Assembly (NCBI RefSeq): GCF_001552635.1
Contig: NZ_BCRO01000019.1
Location: forward strand, 186,001 to 250,000
Length of the DNA stretch: 64,000 nt
From: Actinomadura hibisca NBRC 15177
GTDB lineage: Bacteria; Actinomycetota; Actinomycetes; Streptosporangiales; Streptosporangiaceae
Direction of reading: 5' to 3'
Numbering within the stretch: the first letter of the stretch is position 1; every line of letters begins with the position of its first letter. The translations under genes were made by a program, and so were the position numbers. The notes beneath the pieces are model-generated. The model saw only the letters and a program-made list of their open reading frames with translations, made no database searches and had not been told where the DNA came from. Positions 37,462 to 45,390 of this stretch are shown here, piece by piece.

Positions 37462-38265
37462 TCACTCTCCTGCCTTGAGAAGCCGCCCGAGCAGGCCGAA
37501 CGCCCGGACGTAGGGGACGGGGGCGTGCCGTTTGAGCGCCCAGACGAGGCGGGCGTCGGGCTGCGGCACCACGTACAGGCGGCCCCTGTCGTGGGCGTCG
37601 AGGGTCCTGCGCACGACGCGTCCGGGAGACCAGCCGGTCAGCGCCATCGCGCGCGAGGCCAGCCGCGCCGCGCCCGCCTCGATCAGGTCGCCGTCCGCGA
37701 TGCCGGTCCTGACGAACGTCGGGCACAGGGCGGTGACCGTGACGCCGCTTCCGGCGAGCTCGGCGGCCAGAGTCTCCGACAGCGCCAGGACGGCGGCCTT
37801 GCTGACGTTGTAGGGACCCATGAGCGGCGCGGCGGCGAAGCTCGCGGTGGAGGCGGTGTTGATGATCCCGCCGCGGCCCCGCGCGCGGAGGCGGGGCGCG
37901 AACACGTGGCAGCCGTGGACGACGCCCCACAGGTTGACGTCGATCGTGCGCCGCCAGTCGGCCAGGGGGATCTCCCCGACGGCGCGGCCGCCCGCGCCGA
38001 TCCCGGCGTTGTTGACGACCAGGTCGGCGGGCCGGCCGAACCAGTCCTCGGCGGCGTCGGCCAGGTCGCGCACGGCCCGCTCGTCGGCGACGTCGCAGCG
38101 CACGGCCAGCCCGCCGACGCGTTCGGCGGTCCGCCCGGCGGTGTCGGGATCGATGTCGGCGCAGACGACGCGCCCGCCGCGCCGGGCCAGCTCCAGCGCG
38201 AAGGCGCGGCCGATGCCGCCGCCCGCGCCGGTGACCACGGCGCAGGCGCCGCGGGTGCGGCTCAC
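37462..38265 (-). CDS. Short-chain dehydrogenase/reductase (SadH-like)
   Basis: A 267-residue classical SDR. NAD(P) motif TGAGGGIG is N-terminal, NNAG follows, and the catalytic Ser is in NTASTASF with YNVSK giving Tyr and Lys. The C-terminal extension of about 40 residues (after GRLYVVPQPDARLVWALKRH) is typical of the mycobacterial SadH group. The GTG start overlaps the lipase stop (GTGA, 38262-38265). Confidence 0.88.
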   Translation of the reverse strand: MSRTRGACAVVTGAGGGIGRAFALELARRGGRVVCADIDPDTAGRTAERVGGLAVRCDVADERAVRDLADAAEDWFGRPADLVVNNAGIGAGGRAVGEIPLADWRRTIDVNLWGVVHGCHVFAPRLRARGRGGIINTASTASFAAAPLMGPYNVSKAAVLALSETLAAELAGSGVTVTALCPTFVRTGIADGDLIEAGAARLASRAMALTGWSPGRVVRRTLDAHDRGRLYVVPQPDARLVWALKRHAPVPYVRAFGLLGRLLKAGE

Positions 38266-39194
38266 GCGGCCTCCTGCCGGGCGGTGAGGCGGGCGTCGAT
38301 GAAGGCGGCGGCGCGGCGCAGCGCGGGATCGGCCTCGGGGATGAGGCGGGGAAGCGCCTGGAAGACGTGCATCTGGTCGGGCCAGATCTCCAGCTCGCAG
38401 CCGTCGAAGAGCGCCGCCAGGTGCTCGGCGTCGGCGGCGAGCATCTCCGCGCCGCCCGCCTGGACCAGCGTCGGGGGCAGCGCGTCGCCGTCGCAGAGGC
38501 CGAACGCCAGGCGGGGCGAGGCGGGGTCGGCGTCGCGGACGTAGCAGTGGACGAGGCGGCGGGCCTTCCCCGCGGAGATCATCGGGTCGCGCCGCCGGAC
38601 GTCGCGCCCGGCGGCGGCCTCCAGCGACAGGTCGACGAGCGGCGAGAACAGGACCAGGGCTTCGGGCGCGGGCCGGCCCTCCCGGCACAGTTGCAGGGCG
38701 AGGTCCACGGCCAGGTGCCCGCCCGCCGAGTCGCCCGCGACCACGACGCGGCGGCCGTCGGCCGCCAGCCGGTCGTAGGCGGCGCGGACGTCATCGGCGG
38801 CGGCCGGAAAGCGGTGCTCGGGGGCCAGCCGGTAGTCGGGCGCGAACACCGGCAGCCCCGTCCAGGCGGCCAGCCGCGAGGTCAGGCCCCGGTGGGTCCG
38901 GGCGGAGCACAGCAGGTAGGCGCTGCCGTGCAGGTAGAGGAGCACGGCGTCGTCCCGCGCTCCGGGCCCGCGCACCCACTCGCCGTCGCCGGTCACCTCG
39001 ACGCGGCAGCCGGGGAGGGCGGGGCCGAACCGCGCCAGCGACGCGGCCACGATCCGGCGCGACAACCAGATGCCGGGACCGTTGAGGGGGAGGGCGGAGG
39101 CCAGGGGCCGGACGGTGCGGACGGCCAGCCGCGCGGCCGTCCGGGACCGCCACGACCCAGAATCTGAGGGCACCTGCCCTCTCTGATGGCGCAT
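38262..39194 (-). CDS. Alpha/beta hydrolase, hormone-sensitive-lipase type (LipR-like esterase)
   Basis: A 310-residue esterase. The oxyanion motif is LYLHGSAY (HGG changed to HGS). The nucleophile lies in GDSAGGH. Asp and His are in the C-terminal part (LAADAEH region and DQMHVFQ). It is the first gene of the four-gene operon. The ATG at 39192-39194 has poor Shine-Dalgarno spacing, and a strong dyad (39166-39181) would lie inside the coding start. A GTG at 39171-39173 (GTG CCC TCA), after AGAGAGG, is a credible alternative start. Confidence 0.88.
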   Translation of the reverse strand: MRHQRGQVPSDSGSWRSRTAARLAVRTVRPLASALPLNGPGIWLSRRIVAASLARFGPALPGCRVEVTGDGEWVRGPGARDDAVLLYLHGSAYLLCSARTHRGLTSRLAAWTGLPVFAPDYRLAPEHRFPAAADDVRAAYDRLAADGRRVVVAGDSAGGHLAVDLALQLCREGRPAPEALVLFSPLVDLSLEAAAGRDVRRRDPMISAGKARRLVHCYVRDADPASPRLAFGLCDGDALPPTLVQAGGAEMLAADAEHLAALFDGCELEIWPDQMHVFQALPRLIPEADPALRRAAAFIDARLTARQEAA

Positions 39195-39225
39195 GCCCTC
39201 AATTAGGGGTCTGCGGGCACCTGCC
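39166..39225. promoter_or_regulatory. Operator cluster between the esterase operon and the divergent tetR
   Basis: A perfect palindrome GAGGGCA-CC-TGCCCTC lies at 39166-39181. The core GGGCACCTGCC recurs at 39215-39225, 47 bp away, and a further half-site TGCCCTC is at 39194-39200. Placement between divergent operon and regulator genes fits a TetR operator controlling both. Confidence 0.6.
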
Positions 39226-39231
39226 GTCAAG

Positions 39232-39867
39232 ATGGGAGCCGTGAGATCCAGACCACGCACCTACGGGGGGCGCAGCGTCGAGGAGCGGCAGGCCGCCCGC
39301 CGCCGCCGCCTGCTCGACGCAGCCCTGGAGATCTGGGGCGACCAGGGCTGGGCCGCGGTGACCATGCGCGGCGTCTGCGCCCGCGCGGGCCTGACCGACC
39401 GCTACTTCTACGAGAACTTCGCCGACCGCGACGCGCTGCTGGCCGCCGTCTGGGACCAGATCAAGGACGAGACGGTGCTGCTGCTGTTCGAGGCGATCCG
39501 GGCGGCCGCGGACGAGCCGATCGCGCAACTGCGCGAGGCCATCTCGGCTTTCGTGACCCAGGTGGACGCCGACCCGCGCCGCGCCCGCATCGGCTTCGGC
39601 GAGCACGCGGGCAGCGAGGTGCTGGAACGGCGCCGCCGCGACACCATCAGCTCGTTCACCGACCTGCTGATCGACGCCGGCCGCCCCTACTTCCGGCCGG
39701 ACGCCGACGAGACCGAGCTGCGCATGAGCGTGCTGATGGGGATCGGCGGCTTCGTGGAACTGGTCACGGCCTGGCAGACGGGGGCGCTGGAGGTGGCCCC
39801 CGAGCAGATCATCGACCACTCGACGGTCGTGGGCGCGGAACTGGCGGCGCGCTACCTGCGCGTCTGA
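39232..39867 (+). CDS. TetR-family regulator, divergent from the FMO operon
   Basis: A 211-residue regulator with an N-terminal HTH (VTMRGVCARAGLTDRYFYENFADRD) and a helical ligand domain. It is divergent from the esterase-SDR-diiron-FMO operon and most likely controls it through the palindromes at 39166-39225. In the mymA locus of M. tuberculosis the divergent regulator is the AraC-type VirS instead. Start choice between ATG 39232 and GTG 39241 is uncertain; both have weak Shine-Dalgarno sequences. Confidence 0.9.
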   Translation: MGAVRSRPRTYGGRSVEERQAARRRRLLDAALEIWGDQGWAAVTMRGVCARAGLTDRYFYENFADRDALLAAVWDQIKDETVLLLFEAIRAAADEPIAQLREAISAFVTQVDADPRRARIGFGEHAGSEVLERRRRDTISSFTDLLIDAGRPYFRPDADETELRMSVLMGIGGFVELVTAWQTGALEVAPEQIIDHSTVVGAELAARYLRV

Positions 39868-39941
39868 GCGCACGCCTTGTGCGGAAAGGGACCGTTCGCC
39901 ACGATGGGCGTTGGCCGGATTCCCAACCCTCCGAGGGCGCG

Positions 39942-40475
39942 ATGGCAGAAGTCAGCCCGCGACTGCGCCTGCACCCGGAACGCCGCAGCCTGGCGATCAT
40001 CGCCCCGACCCTGCTGACCGGCCCCGCCCTGCTGCTGATCGGCTGGACACAACCGTCGGCGACGGCGTGCCTGGTGGGCTGCGGGATGTCGCTCTACACG
40101 CTGCGGGGCCTGCTGATACTGCAACGGGCCTATACAGAAGCGTGGCCGGACGGCTTGGTGAACCAGCTGGCGGGCAACCAAGCTGAAGCGGCGTGGGAAC
40201 ACACAACGCGCCTGATCGTCATGCAGACGCTGTTCGGCCGCTACGTGCAACTGGAGAAGCGCAGCGGAGAACGCATCAGCCTGGCCGCACCCCGAACGGG
40301 CCTACTCCTCCACACCCCGGACTTCGACGCAACCCTGTTGACGCTGAGCCAGATGCCAGGCGGCAGCCGAACCACGATCCCGATCCAGACCGAGACGGTC
40401 CTGCCAGCCGTAGTAGTGCAGAGCGTGCTGGTGGTGGGCTTCCTGAGCGCAGTACTAGTAGCGGTCCTGACCTAA
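39942..40475 (+). CDS. Small membrane protein of unknown function
   Basis: A 177-residue protein. Two hydrophobic helices near 17-55 (LAIIAPTLLTGPALLLIG, CLVGCGMSLYTLRGLLIL) are followed by a soluble segment of about 90 residues and a C-terminal helix (VVVQSVLVVGFLSAVLVAVL). I do not recognise the family. The ATG has GAGGG upstream. Its last four bases overlap the stop of the convergent ATPase gene (40472-40475). Confidence 0.7.
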   Translation: MAEVSPRLRLHPERRSLAIIAPTLLTGPALLLIGWTQPSATACLVGCGMSLYTLRGLLILQRAYTEAWPDGLVNQLAGNQAEAAWEHTTRLIVMQTLFGRYVQLEKRSGERISLAAPRTGLLLHTPDFDATLLTLSQMPGGSRTTIPIQTETVLPAVVVQSVLVVGFLSAVLVAVLT

Positions 40476-40918
40476 GAGGACTCGTCCAGGGCGAGTTCGA
40501 TCCAGACCCGATGCCCCGCATGAGGCGTCCCTTCGACGCCGAGCTTGACCGCCACCAGCGACAACGCCCATAGCCCGCGCCCCGACTCGGCCCACTCGTC
40601 GAGAGGCTCGGAGACGACAGGAACCCCCGCCCCACCATTGTCGATCACGGCGACGTAGGCGGGATCGTCGTAGACCAGCTCGATGCCGAACCAGCCGCCG
40701 TCCAGGCGCGAGCGGGTGTGGCGCAGGGCGTTGGCGGCCAGCTCGCTGACGGCGAGCTCCACCACGTCCAGACACGCCGCGCCTGCGAACAGCGCGCGAG
40801 CGAACCCCCGGGCCGCCGCCACCTGGTCGGGACGGCCGGGGAAGGCGCGCCGCCAACGCATCTCGTCCGGCCCCCAGAGAAAATCCGCCGCCCCTGGCGG
40901 GCACTCAGCCTGCCCCAT
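40472..40918 (-). CDS. ATP-binding protein, anti-sigma/RsbW-like HATPase
   Basis: A 148-residue GHKL ATPase domain. The N box VVELAVSELAANALRH and the G1 box VAVIDNGGAG are present; the later GRGLWALSLVA corresponds to the G2 region. Such stand-alone ATPases are anti-sigma-type kinases and are frequent near whiJ-like loci in streptomycetes. The start ATG (40916-40918) has GGAGG seven bases upstream, which rules out the ATG eight codons earlier. Confidence 0.85.
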   Translation of the reverse strand: MGQAECPPGAADFLWGPDEMRWRRAFPGRPDQVAAARGFARALFAGAACLDVVELAVSELAANALRHTRSRLDGGWFGIELVYDDPAYVAVIDNGGAGVPVVSEPLDEWAESGRGLWALSLVAVKLGVEGTPHAGHRVWIELALDESS

Positions 40919-41028
40919 CGTCGCGCCTCCGTTCGCATCCACAGCCGCCCAAGATCACGGCCGTTCTCCAACTGCCCGATAAGCGCGCCATGTCACACAA
41001 GGACGCGCCTCACCGTTGCGCCGCCCGC

Positions 41029-41319
41029 TCACGCAAGACACCAAGCCAACCGCCGAGCAGCCTCGTCGGCCTGCCAGGCCTGCCCACCGCCATGCCAGAA
41101 GTAGCCCCACACGCGCCCGGCCTGGTTGCTGACCTCGGTGGTCAGCACGACCGTGAAGCGCCCGCTGACGGGATTGGCGACCCGCAGCAGCTCACCGCCA
41201 CCGATCAGGGAGAAGCTCAGCGGTGGGATCACTTGAGGCAGTCGTTCGGCCAGGTCGGAGTACATCTGCAACCTCCGCTGCCGGAACTGCGCCTCATAAC
41301 CAGCCGGACATGCCTCCAT
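41029..41319 (-). CDS. Small protein of unknown function next to the whiJ-like locus
   Basis: A 96-residue soluble protein with no signal peptide or helix of membrane type. It is rich in Trp and aromatic residues near its end (VWGYFWHGGGQAWQADEAARRLAW). Small proteins like this often stand between the anti-sigma-type ATPase and the XRE/DUF5753 regulator in actinomycetes. It is divergent from that regulator. Function is unknown. Confidence 0.65.
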   Translation of the reverse strand: MEACPAGYEAQFRQRRLQMYSDLAERLPQVIPPLSFSLIGGGELLRVANPVSGRFTVVLTTEVSNQAGRVWGYFWHGGGQAWQADEAARRLAWCLA

Positions 41320-41350
41320 CGACGCGCACCTCTTCCTCGCCGTTCTCTGG

Positions 41351-41366
41351 GTGATCTTCCGATCAC
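41351..41366. promoter_or_regulatory. Palindrome in the divergent promoter of the XRE/DUF5753 gene
   Basis: GTGATC-TTCC-GATCAC is a perfect 6+4+6 dyad in the 151-bp gap. It lies 32 bp from the 96-residue gene and 105 bp from the regulator gene. The right half of this gap (about 41390-41460) is unusually AT-rich and probably carries the regulator promoter. Confidence 0.4.
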
Positions 41367-41470
41367 GCTGTGCATGGACGCTTCCGGCGTTAGCATGTAC
41401 TCGCTACTCCATGAACACAAGTGCTTACTAACAACCTTGCAAATAAGCTCATGCGTCAAAGGAGAGGTCC

Positions 41471-42331
41471 ATGCCCAAGGGTCGCCATGTCCCCACCGTC
41501 GCCAGTGCCCGGTTGACCAGCGAGCTGCGCAACCGGCGCGAACGGGCGGGGATGAGCCAGGAAGCCGTCGCCGAGGAAATGGGCTGGGACGGCAGCAAGC
41601 TCTACCGGATCGAGAACGACAAGAGCCGCATCCTGCAACGCGACGTCAACCGCCTGCTCAAGCTGTACGGCGTCGAGGGCGAGGAGGCCGAGGCGATCCT
41701 CGAACTCGCTCGGCTCGCCCGCGAACCCGACTGGTGGCACCAGTACTCGGGCGCGATCCCCGAGTGGTTCCAGGTCTACGTCGTGCTGGAAGCGGCGGCC
41801 TCACACGTGCTGGGCTACGAGTCCGAACTCGTGCCCGGCATCCTGCAGACCGAAGCGTACGCGCGAGCGATCATGCGCACTGCACCCGCACCGGGCGCCG
41901 ACGAGGAGATCGAAGACAAGGTCAAGGTCCGCGCCACCCGTCAGACCCGCCTCAGCGAGCCGGGTGCTCCCCAGGTGTGGCTCGTCCTCAACGAGGCGAC
42001 GATCCGGCGCGTCGTGGGCGGCCGTGCGGTGATGGGCGAACAGCTCGAACACCTCGTCAAACTGGCCCGCCTCCGGAACGTGACCCTGCAGGTCCTTCCT
42101 TTCGAGGTCGGCGAGCACAGCGCCATGCACGGCTCGTTCAGCCTGTTGAAGTTCCCCGGCCCCAACAACCCCGACAAGGTGTATTTAGAGCAGCACACCG
42201 GCGGTCTCTACATCCAAAAACCCGCCGATGTGGAGTGGTATAGCCTGATATTCGACCACTTGCGTGCCCGAGCGCTTGGCCCCGACCAGACGGTCGAGAT
42301 GTTCCGCGCGCTGGCGGCCGACTTGAGGTAG
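41471..42331 (+). CDS. XRE-type regulator with DUF5753 domain (WhiJ-like)
   Basis: A 286-residue regulator. The HTH at 15-70 reads LRNRRERAGMSQEAVAEEMG then KLYRIENDKSRI. DUF5753 follows (about 95-275), with LVPGILQTEAYARAIM and LVLNEATIRRVVGG. WhiJ-type proteins work with adjacent small DUF397 proteins in control of Streptomyces development; here two DUF397 genes follow within 25 bp. The start ATG has GGAGAGG upstream (41460-41466). Confidence 0.93.
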   Translation: MPKGRHVPTVASARLTSELRNRRERAGMSQEAVAEEMGWDGSKLYRIENDKSRILQRDVNRLLKLYGVEGEEAEAILELARLAREPDWWHQYSGAIPEWFQVYVVLEAAASHVLGYESELVPGILQTEAYARAIMRTAPAPGADEEIEDKVKVRATRQTRLSEPGAPQVWLVLNEATIRRVVGGRAVMGEQLEHLVKLARLRNVTLQVLPFEVGEHSAMHGSFSLLKFPGPNNPDKVYLEQHTGGLYIQKPADVEWYSLIFDHLRARALGPDQTVEMFRALAADLR

Positions 42332-42355
42332 CAGGAGACCAGGTAGGAGGGAGAC

Positions 42356-42565
42356 ATGCCCAACGTGGACCCAACTGCCGCCAAGTGGCGCAAGAGCACT
42401 CACAGTGGCAACACCGGCGGTAACTGCGTCGAAGTGGCTTCCTGCGGCGGCCACCGAACCGCCGTGCGCGACAGCAAGGACCCAGCAGGTCCCAGGCTCG
42501 CCATCACCGGCTCCGCCTGGCGCGCCCTGCATGAACGCATCACGCGCGGCGAACTCGACTTGTAA
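42356..42565 (+). CDS. DUF397 protein
   Basis: A 69-residue DUF397 protein with the family's WRKSTHSGNTGGNCVEVA start, VAVRDSKDP-type core (here TAVRDSKDPAGP) and WRALHERITRGELD end. It lies 24 bp after the WhiJ-like gene with GGAGGGAG upstream. DUF397 proteins are the usual partners of XRE/DUF5753 regulators. Its stop overlaps the ATG of the second DUF397 gene as TAATG. Confidence 0.92.
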   Translation: MPNVDPTAAKWRKSTHSGNTGGNCVEVASCGGHRTAVRDSKDPAGPRLAITGSAWRALHERITRGELDL

Positions 42566-42876
42566 TGATCATCTCAACCGATCGCAACGCCGCACACCGT
42601 TCCACCCTCGTCGCCGCGTCGTGGCGGAAGTCGTCCTACAGCCAGGGCGAAGGGGCCGAGTGCGTCGAACTCGCCCGCATCCCTGCGGCGATCGGCATCC
42701 GCGACTCCAAGGCCCCGGACGGCCCCGCCCTCGTCATCAGCCCGACCGCCGCCCGTGCTCTGGCCAACCAGATCAAGGACGGCGAGCTCAACTTGCAGAA
42801 GCGGCTCGGCCCTAACCGAGCTGACGGTTGGCTTCGTGAACGCGCTCGGCGGCGTCGGGCGGGGGCCGCAGGGTGA
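42565..42876 (+). CDS. Second DUF397 protein with extended C-terminus
   Basis: A 103-residue protein. SWRKSSYSQGEGAECVELA, IGIRDSKAPDGPALVIS and ALANQIKDGELN make a complete DUF397 domain ending near residue 78. About 25 extra Arg-rich residues follow, encoded where the convergent HNH gene ends (overlap 42812-42876). Normal DUF397 proteins stop at about the NL of GELNL, so the extension may be a lost stop codon. It is translationally coupled to the first DUF397 gene. Confidence 0.85.
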   Translation: MIISTDRNAAHRSTLVAASWRKSSYSQGEGAECVELARIPAAIGIRDSKAPDGPALVISPTAARALANQIKDGELNLQKRLGPNRADGWLRERARRRRAGAAG

Positions 42877-43504
42877 CACCGGCGTCAGTCAGGATGCTGA
42901 GATCGAGCGTCCAGGGAACCTGTGACCGCAGGCTCCAGACCTCGAAGGCGACGTCGATGTGCTCCTCGGCCTCGGCCTGCGACATGCCGGTGACGTGCCG
43001 GAGATGGGCGACGGCCTGGGCGCTCTTACCGGTGATCTGGGCGTGCCCCATATGAGTGACGGTGTGGCAGTCGGTGCAGAGACAGACGAGCCGCCGCAGG
43101 GACTGGACCTGGCGCCGCTGGTCATAGTCCCACCGCTCATGGGCTTCGAGCCAGCGCCGAGCGTCCCGGTCCTCACCCTGCCCGCAGACCTCGCACCGCC
43201 GCCCGGCCCGCCCCGTGATCATCCTGCGAAGCCGCTCCCAGTCCCGCTCGTCGACACAGGTGCGGACGTTGGTGAACCAGCAGGTAGAAGGAACAAGATC
43301 GACAAAGAGCCCGTCCCCAAAACCACGATCCTCACCAGGCAGGAGATCGGGAACGTCGGGGAGAGGCATCCAGGGCTGGAGAGCTTCCATCCCAGTCCGG
43401 GGCGCGTACCAACGACGGGCTTTGGGATCCCAGCGGGCCCCATGGGCTTTGGCCTGATCCTTCTGAGAAAAGGAAACATCAAGCCAGAGGCGCTTGCCTG
43501 CCAT
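42812..43504 (-). CDS. DUF5710-HNH-like zinc protein
   Basis: About 230 residues. The N-terminus (RLWLDVSFSQKDQAKAHGARWDPKARRWYAP) is a DUF5710 domain, a small module seen in plasmid primase-type proteins. The middle has CEVCGQG and LVCLCTDCHTVTH, two CxxC pairs around LEAHERWDYD, as in an HNH-type zinc nuclease with H-E as candidate catalytic residues. The C-terminal part (AEAEEHIDVAFEVW) is helical. The start ATG 43502-43504 follows AAGGAGG by about 11 bases; upstream ATGs are possible. It ends inside the second DUF397 gene, tail to tail. Confidence 0.65.
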   Translation of the reverse strand: MAGKRLWLDVSFSQKDQAKAHGARWDPKARRWYAPRTGMEALQPWMPLPDVPDLLPGEDRGFGDGLFVDLVPSTCWFTNVRTCVDERDWERLRRMITGRAGRRCEVCGQGEDRDARRWLEAHERWDYDQRRQVQSLRRLVCLCTDCHTVTHMGHAQITGKSAQAVAHLRHVTGMSQAEAEEHIDVAFEVWSLRSQVPWTLDLSILTDAGVTLRPPPDAAERVHEANRQLG

Positions 43505-43638
43505 ACCGGTGGTGCCCTCCTTGCTCACGAGTGTGGCTTCCATGATGGCGGTCATGTGAGCGTGGACGTACACCTTTGCGTAGGCCACAGGTAGAGACGG
43601 GCGCGAAGTGGAGTAGTGGGCGGGGTCTGCCCAGGCCA

Positions 43639-45390
43639 TCACTCGATCACGGTGATCACGGGCAAGGTTCCCTCAGCTCTCGCACCGGCCGCTTCTGGGG
43701 AGAGTTCCTGGACGCGGCCGTTCACCGTGGCCTTCATTGATGAGATGCCCACGGGATGGTAGGGCGAGAGTTGATACTTTCCCAACTTGATTGCTGGTGG
43801 AGAGACGATGAATTCGTGGACGGCGGTGTACTGGAACGTCCATGCGCATCTGGAGTAGTCATAGCCCTTGGGATTCTCGTCTTGTCGGGTTGTAGTCTTG
43901 ACCTGAATAGGAACACCGGACGGAAGCCTGGCGGGCTTGTCGGCGGGGCTGTCGTACAGCCAGAGCCGACCCACCTTGGGTCGCGCCCCTTCCGCATCTC
44001 CGATGGAAGCACTGTAGGTCTGGTGAAAGGCATCACCCTTTTCTGAGTTCGGGGAGTGGCAGCGGTACTTTCCCGGTGCCCGATACTCCAAGCCCCAAGG
44101 CGTCCGGGAGGTCCAGTTGTGGGTCACCGTCACCTTCGTTCCGGCCCTGACCACGGCTGGGGACACTTTGACCGCGATATCCACGGTCGGCCCCGCGGCC
44201 CGCTCGCCATCAGGGATCGAGGCATTGGCAAGAATCACGCGCGGCCGGTCGAAGGAAATCTGGTACCGGCCCGCAGCGGTATCTCCCACAGTGGGTTCCG
44301 TCGGCCATAGGACGAATCCAGCGACGATCACGCCCGTGCTCACAGCGCCGATGGTCGCAGCCCCTTTGGCCCCGCCGAGCTTGGACAGTACGCCTTTGCC
44401 TGCCGACGCGGCCACTTGCCCGCTCCCGAAGGGCACCGCTCCCTGGCCTGCCAAGGTGGCCCCGACCCCGGCCCCTACACTGGAGGTTCCAGGGGCCAGT
44501 ACGGCGGAACTGAGCAGGACAGTCGGGATGGCGGTGCCGAGAAGCATGGCGACGGCACCGAGTGAGACGAGGCCACGCCGTTCCCAGTCCGAGCCATAGG
44601 TCTGGGTGGCGACCGCTTCCAACTCGGTGACGAACTCGGTGGCGCTCCTAAGACGCTCGACGGGACGCTTGGCGAGCCCTCGGGCCACGAGAGGACGCAG
44701 TGGTTCGGGAATCCGATCGAGTGGCGGCGGAGAGCCTATGTGCTGACTCTGGAGCGCATCGATCGTCCCACCCGTATAGGGCTTGGCCCCAGTGATGCAT
44801 TCGACGAAGACGCACGTGGCCGCATAGATGTCGGTCGCCGCTGAGGAAGGCTGGCCCAGCCACTGTTCGGGGGCCATATAGGAAGGAGTGCTGGCGGTGC
44901 CGCTATGGCCGCTGAGCACTGCGACCCCGAAGTCGATGAGCTTGCTCTGACCGTCGCTTTTGACAAGGACGTTGGCAGGCTTGTAGTCACGATGCACCAC
45001 CCCGACCGCATGGGTGGAGGCGAGACCGAGAAGGGAACCCTTCAGCACTCCCAACGCGGTTTCGGGCATGAGGGGTTTCCGGTACTTATCCAGCACCTGA
45101 CGAAGCGAATGCCCGGGGACCGCCTCCATGATGATGACGGGACCGTGAGGAGTTTCGAGATAGTCCAGAATTTGCGCCACATGCGGGTCGACCACCTGCT
45201 TAAGGAGTTCGGCCTCGGCCCGGAAGGTGGCCAGGGACTCGACGTCACTGAGCAGTTCGGGCGCGAGCAACTTGACCGCGACGGCTCGACCGGTGGCCTC
45301 GTGACGAGCGAGTACAACCTGCCCCTGACTCCCAGAACCCAATAACTTGATCTCGGCGTAGCCGGGGACGCGCCGGTCTCCTCCGCTCAT
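43639..45390 (-). CDS. Transmembrane Ser/Thr protein kinase with large extracytoplasmic domain
   Basis: A 583-residue kinase. K40, HRDYKPAN (D135), DFG (153-155) and MAPEQ are intact. After the kinase domain are two or three hydrophobic stretches (GLVSLGAVAMLLGTAIPTVL and GAATIGAVSTGVIVAGFVLW) and an outside domain of about 210 residues with Cys pairs (YRCHS, SRCAW). No PASTA repeats. Its ATG overlaps the stop of the upstream lipoprotein gene (ATGA), and that gene overlaps the next, so the kinase is made with one secreted protein and two lipoproteins. GC is visibly lower than elsewhere. An envelope-sensing kinase is the best reading. Confidence 0.88.
   Translation of the reverse strand: MSGGDRRVPGYAEIKLLGSGSQGQVVLARHEATGRAVAVKLLAPELLSDVESLATFRAEAELLKQVVDPHVAQILDYLETPHGPVIIMEAVPGHSLRQVLDKYRKPLMPETALGVLKGSLLGLASTHAVGVVHRDYKPANVLVKSDGQSKLIDFGVAVLSGHSGTASTPSYMAPEQWLGQPSSAATDIYAATCVFVECITGAKPYTGGTIDALQSQHIGSPPPLDRIPEPLRPLVARGLAKRPVERLRSATEFVTELEAVATQTYGSDWERRGLVSLGAVAMLLGTAIPTVLLSSAVLAPGTSSVGAGVGATLAGQGAVPFGSGQVAASAGKGVLSKLGGAKGAATIGAVSTGVIVAGFVLWPTEPTVGDTAAGRYQISFDRPRVILANASIPDGERAAGPTVDIAVKVSPAVVRAGTKVTVTHNWTSRTPWGLEYRAPGKYRCHSPNSEKGDAFHQTYSASIGDAEGARPKVGRLWLYDSPADKPARLPSGVPIQVKTTTRQDENPKGYDYSRCAWTFQYTAVHEFIVSPPAIKLGKYQLSPYHPVGISSMKATVNGRVQELSPEAAGARAEGTLPVITVIE

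Noticed and set aside
35049..39194. Tailoring genes of a natural-product cluster
   Set aside because: FMO, SDR and esterase could suggest this, but no core biosynthetic gene is near and the order fits a mymA-like operon better.
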